Positions 29,505-36,200 of a DNA stretch of 64,000 bases are shown one piece after another. A model generated the notes under the pieces. It was not told the origin of the DNA. It worked only from the letters and a program-made list of their open reading frames with translations, and did not search any database. The position numbers and the translations under genes are program-made. The first letter of the stretch is position 1. Each line of letters begins with the position of its first letter. The stretch comes from Pseudoxanthomonas suwonensis 11-1 (GTDB lineage Bacteria > Pseudomonadota > Gammaproteobacteria > Xanthomonadales > Xanthomonadaceae), in the NCBI RefSeq assembly GCF_000185965.1, contig NC_014924.1:1240001-1304000 (forward strand). Direction: 5' to 3'.

Positions 29505-30434
29505 TCAGTCCTTGATCAGGAGGCGACGGGAAGGGGTGCCGGGCTGGGTGAACTGCGCGGCGAGGTCGGGGTGGGCGGCCTTGAATGCCGCGACGTCGAA
29601 GCGTTGCGGAGCCTTGGCCAGCTTCCAGGTGGCCAGCACGCGGCCGTCCGGGCCAACCAGCGTGTCGCCGGCCTCGCCCAGGGCGTTGAGCAGGGCGGCG
29701 TCGGCGGCCTCCTTGGCGGCCTCCAGATCCTTGATCTGCTGGCGCAGGCGCCGGGCCTCGGCCCACGCCTCCGCGACGTCTGGGGCAGCCTGCACGCTGC
29801 CGGCAGCGGCCAGCCGCCCGTAACGCTGCTGCGCCTCGGCGAAGGACACCGGCGGCGGCTCGTCGCCGCGCACGACGCGGTCCCAGAACTCGGCCTCGGC
29901 CTCGATCAGGTCCGACTGCAGCGACGGGTCGGCCTCGACCACGTAGATGCGGAAGTCGCTGCCGCCGATCAGCACAGCCACGTCGGCCACCGGAAACCCG
30001 GTCACCGCCAGGTAGTGCTGCACCTGCAGGGCATATGCATCCGGCACTTCATCGGTGCCCGGCTCGCCCCAACCGGCGCCGGTGCGCGCGGTCTTGGCCT
30101 CGAACACGCGGCGGTCCTCGGTGAAGCCGTCCAGGTTGGCGACCATGAAGTGGTGCCGCTGGTGGCGCAGCATGCCGTCAGGCACCAGCACCGCCCGCCC
30201 GGTCACGTCCGAGTAGCGCTGCCGGATCACCGGCTCCAGCAGCCGGCCCCACAGCATCGGCGCGCTGTCGGAGTCGTCGCCGACCTCGCCGCGCTTCTCG
30301 CGGTAGACGTCCAGCGGGGTGCGGTAGGGCGACAGGCCCAGGATCGGCGCCACGTCGCTGCCACCGATCCCGGTCCGGCGCTCGGCCAGCCAGGCGCTGC
30401 GATCATCGGGTGCGGGCTGCAGATGCGCGTTCAC
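29505..30434 (-). CDS. YqaJ-type viral recombinase/exonuclease
   Basis: A 309-residue nuclease with the lambda-exo/YqaJ fold. The N-terminal WLAERRTGIGGSDVAPILGLSPY, the VFEAKTAR catalytic strand (E-x-K) and YALQVQHYLAVTGF are visible. The C-terminal 100 residues form a helical, coiled-coil-like tail. It resects dsDNA ends for annealing-based recombination with the neighbouring gene at 28433-29500. The GTG at 30434 is chosen because it gives a GTGA overlap with the upstream gene. Confidence 0.9.
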   Translation of the reverse strand: MNAHLQPAPDDRSAWLAERRTGIGGSDVAPILGLSPYRTPLDVYREKRGEVGDDSDSAPMLWGRLLEPVIRQRYSDVTGRAVLVPDGMLRHQRHHFMVANLDGFTEDRRVFEAKTARTGAGWGEPGTDEVPDAYALQVQHYLAVTGFPVADVAVLIGGSDFRIYVVEADPSLQSDLIEAEAEFWDRVVRGDEPPPVSFAEAQQRYGRLAAAGSVQAAPDVAEAWAEARRLRQQIKDLEAAKEAADAALLNALGEAGDTLVGPDGRVLATWKLAKAPQRFDVAAFKAAHPDLAAQFTQPGTPSRRLLIKD

Positions 30435-30631
30435 GCCTGCTGCGCCCCCGCGTCCTGCACTTGGCCGCCGCGGCCCATGACCTCCGCCACGTCGTCCGGG
30501 CGAGCGGCTGCGACGGTGTAGCGGCTGCGCGCGACGTGGGCGATGGCCTGAGCCTGCGACGTGGCGCGGACCAGGACGGTGGCCGGCGGATCGGCCTGCG
30601 TATCGGTGATCTTGTAGATGCGGGTGCTCAT
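30431..30631 (-). CDS. small phage hypothetical protein
   Basis: A 66-residue protein, MSTRIYKITDTQADPPATVL, with an alternating strand/helix pattern (VRATSQAQAIAHVARSRYTV) common in short phage proteins of the recombination operon. It overlaps the exonuclease start. Confidence 0.6.
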   Translation of the reverse strand: MSTRIYKITDTQADPPATVLVRATSQAQAIAHVARSRYTVAAARPDDVAEVMGRGGQVQDAGAQQA

Positions 30632-30657
30632 GTGGTGCGGTTCCTCGGGGTGGCGGG

Positions 30658-30891
30658 TCAGTGGGTATCGGTGGGCAGGCTGGGCCGGACCAGCGGCGCA
30701 TGCCGCTGCTGCCGGCGCTTGGCCACCGCGACGTACTCGCCGAACGCGGCGACGCCGAAGATCAGCGCGGCGGCCAACATCACGCTGGCCAGGCTCGGCA
30801 GGCCCTTGGCGGTCAGGTAGCCGCAGGCGACAGCGCAGGCGACGGTGGCGGCGAACATCAGCCAGAAGGGGCGGAAGGTCGGGCGGCTCAT
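30658..30891 (-). CDS. small two-helix membrane protein
   Basis: A 77-residue protein with two predicted membrane helices (FWLMFAATVACAVACGYL and SVMLAAALIFGVAAFGEYV) and a basic C-terminal tail. It is a phage early membrane protein of unknown role. Confidence 0.6.
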   Translation of the reverse strand: MSRPTFRPFWLMFAATVACAVACGYLTAKGLPSLASVMLAAALIFGVAAFGEYVAVAKRRQQRHAPLVRPSLPTDTH

Positions 30892-30903
30892 CGGTGGCTC
30901 CGG

Positions 30904-30990
30904 TCAGTTCGCCGCGAGCGCCATCGCCAGGGCGGCGATCAGCGCGCACAGAAGGAAGGTGTGGTCCTCGGTCCAGCGGGGGCGGGTCAC
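30904..30990 (-). CDS. 28-residue membrane peptide
   Basis: The GTG at 30990 overlaps the upstream stop as GTGA. The product, VTRPRWTEDHTFLLCALIAA and onward, is one charged segment followed by a single hydrophobic helix. It ends 12 bp before the next gene. The tight coupling supports expression. Confidence 0.45.
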   Translation of the reverse strand: MTRPRWTEDHTFLLCALIAALAMALAAN

Positions 30991-31295
30991 GACACAAGCC
31001 CCTGCAGCAGCAGCGACCCGGCGGCACCGACAGCCATGAACGCCGCGCCGAAGGCGACATCGCCCAGGGCCTTCTTGCGGATCTCCGCCAGCGTCAGGCC
31101 GATCTGCACCTGCGGGTTGTCGGCGGGCGCCGGGTACTCCGGCGTCGGGGCGAACTCCTTGGGGCCGTCCCAGCCAGTCCAGGTGCCCGACCCCACCAGG
31201 TCGGCGTTGCCCAGCTCCAGCACCTCGCCGGGGGAGGGCAGGCCCTGTTGCATGGCGGCGATGAACTCGGCGTCGCTCATGGGCTGGCGGCTCAT
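30987..31295 (-). CDS. phage hypothetical protein with C-terminal membrane helix
   Basis: A 102-residue protein, MSRQPMSDAEFIAAMQQGLP, with a soluble N-terminal part and one hydrophobic helix at the end (DVAFGAAFMAVGAAGSLLL). It starts on the ATGA overlap with the gene at 31292. Confidence 0.55.
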   Translation of the reverse strand: MSRQPMSDAEFIAAMQQGLPSPGEVLELGNADLVGSGTWTGWDGPKEFAPTPEYPAPADNPQVQIGLTLAEIRKKALGDVAFGAAFMAVGAAGSLLLQGLVS

Positions 31296-31633
31296 GCGTA
31301 CACCCCCGCCAGCTGCTCGACCGCCTCGGACTCGCTCAGCCACGGCTTGTCGTTCTGCCGGACCTCGACCAGTTCGCCGATATGGCGGTCGACGGCGGTG
31401 CGGAACAGGGCCATGAAGCCGACGGCGTCGCCGGTTCGCAGGAGCCGCGCGGCCGCCTGGGCCTCGTCCTCGCTCAGCGCCACCTCGCCCAGCAGGGCCG
31501 GGGAGTGCGCCAGCTGATCGCGCAGCTCGGCGTCGCGGTCTGCCTCGTAGTCGCCCAGCGGGGCGTTCTGCGGATCGCGCGGGCCGGAGAGGTCTCCGAA
31601 GCCGGGCATCCGGTGGTAGGCGAGGGCAGTCAT
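31292..31633 (-). CDS. phage hypothetical protein
   Basis: A 113-residue acidic, helical protein, MTALAYHRMPGFGDLSGPRD. It is coupled at both ends by ATGA overlaps in the leftward early operon. No family is recognised. Confidence 0.6.
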   Translation of the reverse strand: MTALAYHRMPGFGDLSGPRDPQNAPLGDYEADRDAELRDQLAHSPALLGEVALSEDEAQAAARLLRTGDAVGFMALFRTAVDRHIGELVEVRQNDKPWLSESEAVEQLAGVYA

Positions 31634-31932
31634 GCGGCACCCCCGAGCGTCCGGATGACTCGAGCCGGAGCCCAGTGAGCGTCGGAGCGCAGCATCGCCT
31701 TGACGGCTGCCACGGCGGACCCGGAGCGCGCGGCAGCGGCGGCCAGCACCGCCGGGTCAGCGGCGTCCACCAGGGCCTTGGCGCGGGCGCGCAGGACCCT
31801 CATCTCAGCCGCGTCCGCCTTGGCCTTGGCCCCGCGCTCGGCGGCCTGCTGCGCCTTGTACGCGTCCAGCTGCGCGTCGATGTTGCCGCGCTTGCTCAGC
31901 GGGACGTTGAGGATTCCGTGATCGAGGGCCAT
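31630..31932 (-). CDS. first gene of the leftward early operon, hypothetical
   Basis: A 100-residue protein, MALDHGILNVPLSKRGNIDA, with a central lysine/alanine-rich helix of about 40 residues. The ribosome site AGGAG lies 10 bases upstream. It is the promoter-proximal gene after the leftward promoter at 31991-32018. Confidence 0.65.
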   Translation of the reverse strand: MALDHGILNVPLSKRGNIDAQLDAYKAQQAAERGAKAKADAAEMRVLRARAKALVDAADPAVLAAAAARSGSAVAAVKAMLRSDAHWAPARVIRTLGGAA

Positions 31933-31990
31933 CGCTCTGTCTCCTGCCCCATCCCTCACCGCGAGGGGATCTGCTGGGCGATGGGGAGAC

Positions 31991-32032
31991 ATTACAGAAT
32001 CCTGTAATCCATTGTCAACAGGATTCTGTAAT
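31991..32032 (-). promoter_or_regulatory. leftward early promoter with two repressor operators
   Basis: On the minus strand TTGACA (32013-32018) and TGTAAT (31991-31996) are 16 bp apart. Two operators overlap it: ATTACAGAATCCTGTAAT (31991-32008) and TCAACAGGATTCTGTAAT (32015-32032), with centres 24 bp apart. The same arrangement recurs at the rightward promoter. It drives the recombination/integration operon and would be silenced in the lysogen. Confidence 0.85.
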
Positions 32033-32080
32033 TTTTCTTCGCAATGTATCGGGCCGCTTGCTCAGGGCGGCCGGAGGCTC

Positions 32081-32470
32081 TTAGTCGGCTACCGGCACGA
32101 CAACGCAGCCGGGCTGCGCCGTCCAGCTCAGATAGGCTCTGCCAGCAGCGTCAGTGCACATGAACACCGTTGGGCGCACGGAATCGGCCTCGCGCTGCCG
32201 TGCGGCTCTGGCTCGCTGACCAGCCTCCTGTCCCGCAAGGAACGACTGGAACGCGCTCGGGCGCGGAGTGTCTGCCTGGCTCCTGGGCAGGGAGGCGCTC
32301 GCCACGCACATTCCGTTCATGGTCGCGGCCGAGGACCGGCACTGATCGGCCGAGTAGTAGGTGCACTGTGGCGCGCCCCCGTAGCTCGGGACCACGCAGA
32401 ACGGCGCGCCCTGGGCAGCGGAGAGTACAGGGGCAAGTAGCGCTGCAGTTGCAATCAGGATGCGGTTCAT
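32081..32470 (-). CDS. exported cysteine-rich protein, lysogenic-conversion candidate
   Basis: A 129-residue protein with a signal peptide (ILIATAALLAPVLSAAQG). The mature part begins FCVVPSYGGAPQCTYYSADQCRSSAATMNGMC, like DUF3551-type small secreted proteins, and holds six cysteines in all. It is the third gene downstream of the repressor on the same strand, so it would be made in the lysogen. No phage function is evident. Confidence 0.6.
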   Translation of the reverse strand: MNRILIATAALLAPVLSAAQGAPFCVVPSYGGAPQCTYYSADQCRSSAATMNGMCVASASLPRSQADTPRPSAFQSFLAGQEAGQRARAARQREADSVRPTVFMCTDAAGRAYLSWTAQPGCVVVPVAD

Positions 32471-32479
32471 CGGCGGTCC

Positions 32480-32797
32480 TCAGGAAGCCGGGAGGCAATC
32501 TTCCAAGGACGCGCCAGTCTCGGCCGCGTCCACGTACCCCTGCATGCGGTCCAACAGGTCTTCCAGCTGGGGCATGCTCAGGTCGGATAGGTAGGACACC
32601 CCGCGGCTGTCCAAGAAGTGCGTGATGGCCGACCGCCACCCGTACAGGTCCGCAATGCGCAGGATCGCCCTGGTAGTGCGGGCGCGAGGCGACACATCGA
32701 CGGGCGGATGCTCCAGATCCGGCGCAACGCGGGCGGGCAGTGCAGCCTCCGACAGAATTGAGGCCAGCTCGTCGCGCAACATCGGGTTCATAGGCAT
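32480..32797 (-). CDS. hypothetical protein co-oriented with the repressor
   Basis: A 105-residue protein, MPMNPMLRDELASILSEAAL, mostly helical, with YGWRSAITHFLDSRGVSYLSDL. A GTG at 32800 would add one residue and gives a GTGA overlap with the repressor stop, so the two are coupled. No family is recognised. Confidence 0.6.
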   Translation of the reverse strand: MPMNPMLRDELASILSEAALPARVAPDLEHPPVDVSPRARTTRAILRIADLYGWRSAITHFLDSRGVSYLSDLSMPQLEDLLDRMQGYVDAAETGASLEDCLPAS

Positions 32798-33219
32798 CAC
32801 TCCATGGATATGAGAAGTCCGGCTAGGGCGGCCTGGACCGCCTGGGCGGATGCCGCGGCGGAGGCCTGTTCGTCCCTGTAGAGCGTGGCCACCAGCCGCG
32901 CCTTGATGCGAGGAGGGACCACCCTCCCGCTCTTGGCGATGGCGGCCTCGACGGTCTCCAGCAGGTCCGTCAGCTTCTCAACGTCCAGTCCCGAATCCTG
33001 AGACGGCCCGCCGGCCTTGGGGCCCTTGCCCGTCTCCAGGTAGCTGAGGCTCACGCCCAGCGCCTCGGCGATGACCCTGAGCTTGGTCGTGGTCTGCATG
33101 CCGCCGCGCTCGAGCTCGGCCAGCGTGCTGTAGCCCACCCCGGTCATCGCTGACAGGGCGGTGCGGGAGATCTTCCGGGCCTCGCGTTCAGCGCGGACCC
33201 TTTCGCCGACAGTGCTCAT
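32797..33219 (-). CDS. CI-like phage repressor, short form
   Basis: A 140-residue protein. Residues about 5-60 form an XRE helix-turn-helix (VRAEREARKISRTALSAMTG, STLAELERGGMQTTTKLRVIAEALGVSLSYL). The C-terminal 70 residues are helical and there is no LexA/S24 peptidase domain, so RecA-driven self-cleavage is not expected. It lies between the two operator pairs and by position maintains lysogeny. Confidence 0.8.
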   Translation of the reverse strand: MSTVGERVRAEREARKISRTALSAMTGVGYSTLAELERGGMQTTTKLRVIAEALGVSLSYLETGKGPKAGGPSQDSGLDVEKLTDLLETVEAAIAKSGRVVPPRIKARLVATLYRDEQASAAASAQAVQAALAGLLISME

Positions 33220-33241
33220 GCGGGAAGTCTCACAGCCTTCT

Positions 33242-33283
33242 GTAACAGAATGCTGTTGACACCGACCTACAGGATTCTGTAAT
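33242..33283 (+). promoter_or_regulatory. rightward early promoter with two repressor operators
   Basis: TTGACA (33256-33261) and TGTAAT (33278-33283) are 16 bp apart. Operators GTAACAGAATGCTGTTGA (33242-33259) and CCTACAGGATTCTGTAAT (33266-33283) have centres 24 bp apart, exactly as at the leftward promoter. The expected start point is within a few bases of the Cro-like ATG at 33292. Confidence 0.85.
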
Positions 33284-33291
33284 TTGCGCCC

Positions 33292-33498
33292 ATGGAATGG
33301 AAAACGCGCATTCAGAGCCTGATCGACGCCGGTATCCAGCTGGATGCCATTGCCGCGCGGATGGAGGTCACTCCGAACGCGCTCCGGGAAATCCTCGCCG
33401 GCCGGACCAAGGCACCGCGGGCTGCCGCGGCCTTCCGCCTGGCGGCCCTGACCCCGGCCTCGTTCCGTCCCCGTAAGCGGGCCCGCCGCCGTGCCTGA
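33292..33498 (+). CDS. Cro-like regulator, probably leaderless
   Basis: A 68-residue basic protein with a helix-turn-helix (LDAIAARMEVTPNALREILAG) and an Arg-rich tail. It is the first gene after the rightward promoter. The -10 box ends eight bases before its ATG and there is no ribosome site, so the messenger is probably leaderless or nearly so. Confidence 0.7.
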   Translation: MEWKTRIQSLIDAGIQLDAIAARMEVTPNALREILAGRTKAPRAAAAFRLAALTPASFRPRKRARRRA

Positions 33499-33557
33499 CC
33501 AGGACATGCCCAACAGCACGCTGCGCATGTCCGCGATGCTCGCGGTGCTGGACCTGT

Positions 33558-33833
33558 TCAGGCGGCTGGGGATTCCCCGTTTCGGCGATGTGCCGCAGCG
33601 CGGATCTCCGTCGCCAGGCCCTGCAGCGTCTGGACGTATGCCTCCTGGTACTCCGGGAGCTGGAAGTAGTCCTGCTGCATCTCCGCATCGACCCATTGCA
33701 GGTTCCGGGCGTCCCACGCCGCGAGGGCCGCAGCCGGGTCCGGGTGGGATGCAATGAGCACAGTCATCGCCTGGCGCATCGCGCCCGTCATCGCCAAGCA
33801 CTGCGTCAGCAGGCGCACTGCCGTTTCGTCCAT
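33558..33833 (-). CDS. phage hypothetical protein, antisense to the rightward operon
   Basis: A 91-residue protein, MDETAVRLLTQCLAMTGAMR, with coherent coding character (AALAAWDARNLQWVDAEMQQ, YFQLPEYQEAYVQTLQGLA). It lies convergent to the Cro-like gene, inside the path of the rightward early transcript. The function is unknown. Confidence 0.6.
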   Translation of the reverse strand: MDETAVRLLTQCLAMTGAMRQAMTVLIASHPDPAAALAAWDARNLQWVDAEMQQDYFQLPEYQEAYVQTLQGLATEIRAAAHRRNGESPAA

Positions 33834-33909
33834 GTCCGTCTCCGGTATCGGTGGTGGGGCCGCACTCCCATCGTACCGGCAGGCGGGCACCTCTCTGGCC
33901 GGCCACGCC

Positions 33910-34122
33910 TCAGTTCCCCAGCGGCGCCGGAAGCCTGAGCCGCAGCACCCGCGCTCCCCCGCGCGGGACCGGCTTGGGCTCCGGCCGCGGGCAGGTACGG
34001 AACTCCAGGCGGCCGTCGACCCGGCTCACCGCAACCACACCACCGCAGATCCGCACGAGCGTCACGACGTTCGGCGGGGCGGAGCGCACTAGATCGAACT
34101 GAGGCATGGGGCTGTTTTCCAT
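33910..34122 (-). CDS. small phage hypothetical protein
   Basis: A 70-residue protein, MENSPMPQFDLVRSAPPNVV, with strands TLVRICGGVVAVSRVDGRLEF and a basic Pro-rich end. A second ATG at 34107 would shorten it by five. It diverges from the gene at 34167, sharing a 44-bp control region. Confidence 0.5.
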   Translation of the reverse strand: MENSPMPQFDLVRSAPPNVVTLVRICGGVVAVSRVDGRLEFRTCPRPEPKPVPRGGARVLRLRLPAPLGN

Positions 34123-34148
34123 GCCTGTTTTTTCGCCCAAACCACGTT

Positions 34149-34184
34149 GGCAACGATAGGCAACCCATGGCAACCGATGGCAAC
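34149..34184. promoter_or_regulatory. four GGCAAC repeats at exact 10-bp spacing
   Basis: GGCAAC occurs at 34149, 34159, 34169 and 34179. The first copy is within the inverted repeat CGTTGGCAACG. The repeats run from the divergent gap into the first codons of the gene at 34167 and cover the place of its ribosome site. Same-face spacing suggests a cooperative operator. Confidence 0.5.
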
Positions 34185-34520
34185 CAGAAGTCCCTGAGCC
34201 TGGCATTCGGCGTCCACCACAGCCCGAAGGACGCGCCCGCCAAGGTGGTCCGGCAGATTGAATCCGAAGCCCAGGCCCTGGCGGTGGCAATCGCCGCCGG
34301 CCACCACAAGCTGGACTACATCGCCGCCTGCGTGGGCAAGTCGAAAGCCTACGTCTCCCGCCTGCAGCGCGGCGAGCGCCCGATTCCTTCGAAGCTGGTC
34401 GGGCCGCTGTGCGCGGCGACCGGCTCCAACCTCCTGCGCCAGTACATCGACCTGCAGCGCGCCCTGGAAGGGCAGTGCGAGGTCGCGCGGCTGGCTGAAC
34501 TGCTGAGGGCTGCCGCATGA
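34167..34520 (+). CDS. phage HTH regulator (CII-like position)
   Basis: A 117-residue protein with a helix-turn-helix (LDYIAACVGKSKAYVSRLQRG) and a C-terminal helical segment. It follows the Cro-like gene in the rightward direction, where CII-type or replication regulators usually lie. The GGCAAC repeats overlap its start, suggesting autoregulation. Its 3' end overlaps the next gene by ATGA. Confidence 0.65.
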   Translation: MATDGNQKSLSLAFGVHHSPKDAPAKVVRQIESEAQALAVAIAAGHHKLDYIAACVGKSKAYVSRLQRGERPIPSKLVGPLCAATGSNLLRQYIDLQRALEGQCEVARLAELLRAAA

Positions 34521-34840
34521 GCGCCGTCGTGAGCTTCCACAACACCACCGGCCTCACCGGCCGCCAGCTGATCGCCGCCAGCCGCGTGGCGAAGGGCCAG
34601 GAGGCCGCGGTGCTGGACGTGTTCCACGCCGCCGGCCGGCCGCTCAGCCCCTCCGAGGTCCACGCCCGCATGCCGGGCCGCGTCCTGCTGACCAGCGTGC
34701 GCCGGGCCATGTCGAACCTGACGCAGGCCGGGGCGCTGGTGAAGCTGGACCAGGTGCAGCCGGGCCCGTTCGGCCAGCCGGAGCACCTTTGGACGCTGCC
34801 GGGCGGGCAGGGCGAGCTGTTCGTGGGGAGGGCTGCCTGA
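34517..34840 (+). CDS. winged-helix-like phage protein
   Basis: A 107-residue protein. EAAVLDVFHAAGRPLSPSEVH, followed by LTSVRRAMSNLTQAGALVKLD, has the shape of a winged-helix DNA-binding domain. It ends on a TGATG junction with the next gene. The target is unknown. Confidence 0.6.
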   Translation: MSAVVSFHNTTGLTGRQLIAASRVAKGQEAAVLDVFHAAGRPLSPSEVHARMPGRVLLTSVRRAMSNLTQAGALVKLDQVQPGPFGQPEHLWTLPGGQGELFVGRAA

Positions 34841-35145
34841 TGTGCGACTGGATGCACCAAGAGGGCAACTGCATCGCCCGCGCCGAGCGCGCCATGCACG
34901 CCTATTCGCTGTGCTGCCAGGCCGGGGACACGATCCGCGAGCTGGAGCGCAAGCGCCGCGAGCAGCAGGGCGCCGAGGTCCTGGACCTGTTCGCCCAGCC
35001 GGTCGAGCAGGAGGTCATCGACTTCTGGTGGACCGTCCATAAGGCCTGCGGCCAGGAGTACCGCCGAATCGCCAAGCTGTTCTGGACGCGCTGCCAGCAC
35101 CCCTACGTCTACCGGCCGTTGCAGCCGGAAGGAGGGGCCGCGTGA
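34840..35145 (+). CDS. phage hypothetical protein
   Basis: A 101-residue helical protein, MCDWMHQEGNCIARAERAMH, with five cysteines and FWWTVHKACGQEYRRIAKLFW. It is coupled to both neighbours (TGATG and GTGATG). No family is recognised. Confidence 0.6.
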   Translation: MCDWMHQEGNCIARAERAMHAYSLCCQAGDTIRELERKRREQQGAEVLDLFAQPVEQEVIDFWWTVHKACGQEYRRIAKLFWTRCQHPYVYRPLQPEGGAA

Positions 35146-35483
35146 TGCTCGCCGCCTCCCTCGGAACCGGGGCCGGCGCTCCGCGCGCTGGAGCCATGGC
35201 CGACCTGGCCGCGCCGGTAAATGCGGCGCACACCCCGCGCGCCCAGCACGACCTCACCGGCTACGGGTCCATCCTGGCCACGATGAAGTTCATGCGGTGG
35301 GCTATCGAGCAGGACCGATTCCCCACGGTCGAGGCCGTGCAGTGCCGCTTCAAGGTCTGCCGCGCCACGGCCTACCGCTGGACCCTGGCGCTGGCCGAGG
35401 CCTACGGCATCGACCCGGCAATCCGCCACTCCTTTGAAGAGCCGGCCCGCCTTCGCCGCAACGGTCGGAGGACGGGCGCGTGA
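35142..35483 (+). CDS. HTH-like phage protein
   Basis: A 113-residue protein. The segment FPTVEAVQCRFKVCRATAYRW looks like a helix-turn-helix. The start may be GTG 35142 or ATG 35145, both behind GGAGG; an ATG at codon 19 is also possible. It is followed by a GTGA overlap. Confidence 0.6.
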   Translation: MMLAASLGTGAGAPRAGAMADLAAPVNAAHTPRAQHDLTGYGSILATMKFMRWAIEQDRFPTVEAVQCRFKVCRATAYRWTLALAEAYGIDPAIRHSFEEPARLRRNGRRTGA

Positions 35484-35821
35484 TCAGCCGCGACGACGCT
35501 CGGATGCTCGCCCTGGGCCGCGTGATGTCGCGCCGCCGCTGGGTGATCCCCGAGTACCCGCTCGCCGACACGGTCGAAGACGGGACCATCGGCTTCGGCC
35601 GCCCGCCCTGGCCGCGCTACGCGTGGGACCACGACCGGTTCGTAATCGCCGGCCACGAGTTCAGCGTGCGGGAGCTGCTCGCTGCGGTCGAGCGGCTCGA
35701 GGCCATGGCCGAACGGGCCACTGTCCGGCAGCTCGACCTCTTCGACGACCCAACCCCCCCTGCACGGGCCGAGGTTACGACCCGTTTTGGGCGTGCGGCT
35801 CACGGAGCATTGGCCGCATGA
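35480..35821 (+). CDS. phage hypothetical protein
   Basis: A 113-residue protein with GTG start, ISRDDARMLALGRVMSRRRW. It contains VIAGHEFSVRELLAAVERLEAM. It is coupled to both neighbours. No function is recognised. Confidence 0.55.
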   Translation: MISRDDARMLALGRVMSRRRWVIPEYPLADTVEDGTIGFGRPPWPRYAWDHDRFVIAGHEFSVRELLAAVERLEAMAERATVRQLDLFDDPTPPARAEVTTRFGRAAHGALAA

Positions 35822-36000
35822 CCAGCACCGCCTACCAGGCCGGCCGCTACGCACGCCAGGCCGCGCGCGGCCTCGACACCTGCCCGCGCTACGGGATCAC
35901 CCCGGAGGCGCGCGTTGAGGTCGCTGAGTGGCGCCGGGGCTGGAACGACCAGGACAGAGAGATGGCGGCCAAGCGGCCAGCCAAGAGGAACGCGAAATGA
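35818..36000 (+). CDS. Rmf/CrpP-like small protein
   Basis: A 60-residue protein, MTSTAYQAGRYARQAARGLD..., ending VEVAEWRRGWNDQDREMAAK. The pattern YQ-G-ARQA-G and the later EWRRGWNDxDRE match the ribosome modulation factor (RMF) family, whose host member dimerises ribosomes in stationary phase. A phage copy might bias host translation; that is inference. Confidence 0.6.
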   Translation: MTSTAYQAGRYARQAARGLDTCPRYGITPEARVEVAEWRRGWNDQDREMAAKRPAKRNAK

Positions 36001-36200
36001 GCATCACCCAGCGAATCAGCGACTACCTGCGGGAGCGGCGGATACGCCGGCTGTCCAGGCAGGCAAAGGCCGCGTATGCGGCAGGGGATCGGCAGCGCAC
36101 GCGCGAGCTGTTGGCGCTGCTGGCAATCGAAATGATGGCGCGCTCGCAGGAGCAGGCGGCGCGTTTGGACCGGGCCCACGGGCTCGACAGGGGCAAGTAA
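35997..36200 (+). CDS. small helical phage protein
   Basis: A 67-residue, arginine-rich helical protein, MSITQRISDYLRERRIRRLS. It overlaps the previous gene by ATGA and the O-like gene by TAATG. No family is recognised. Confidence 0.55.
   Translation: MSITQRISDYLRERRIRRLSRQAKAAYAAGDRQRTRELLALLAIEMMARSQEQAARLDRAHGLDRGK

Noticed and set aside
33491-33757. Short plus-strand frame after the Cro-like gene
   Set aside because: After about 33600 it is a Pro/Ser/Gly-rich shadow of the reverse-strand gene at 33558-33833; only the first codons look protein-like.
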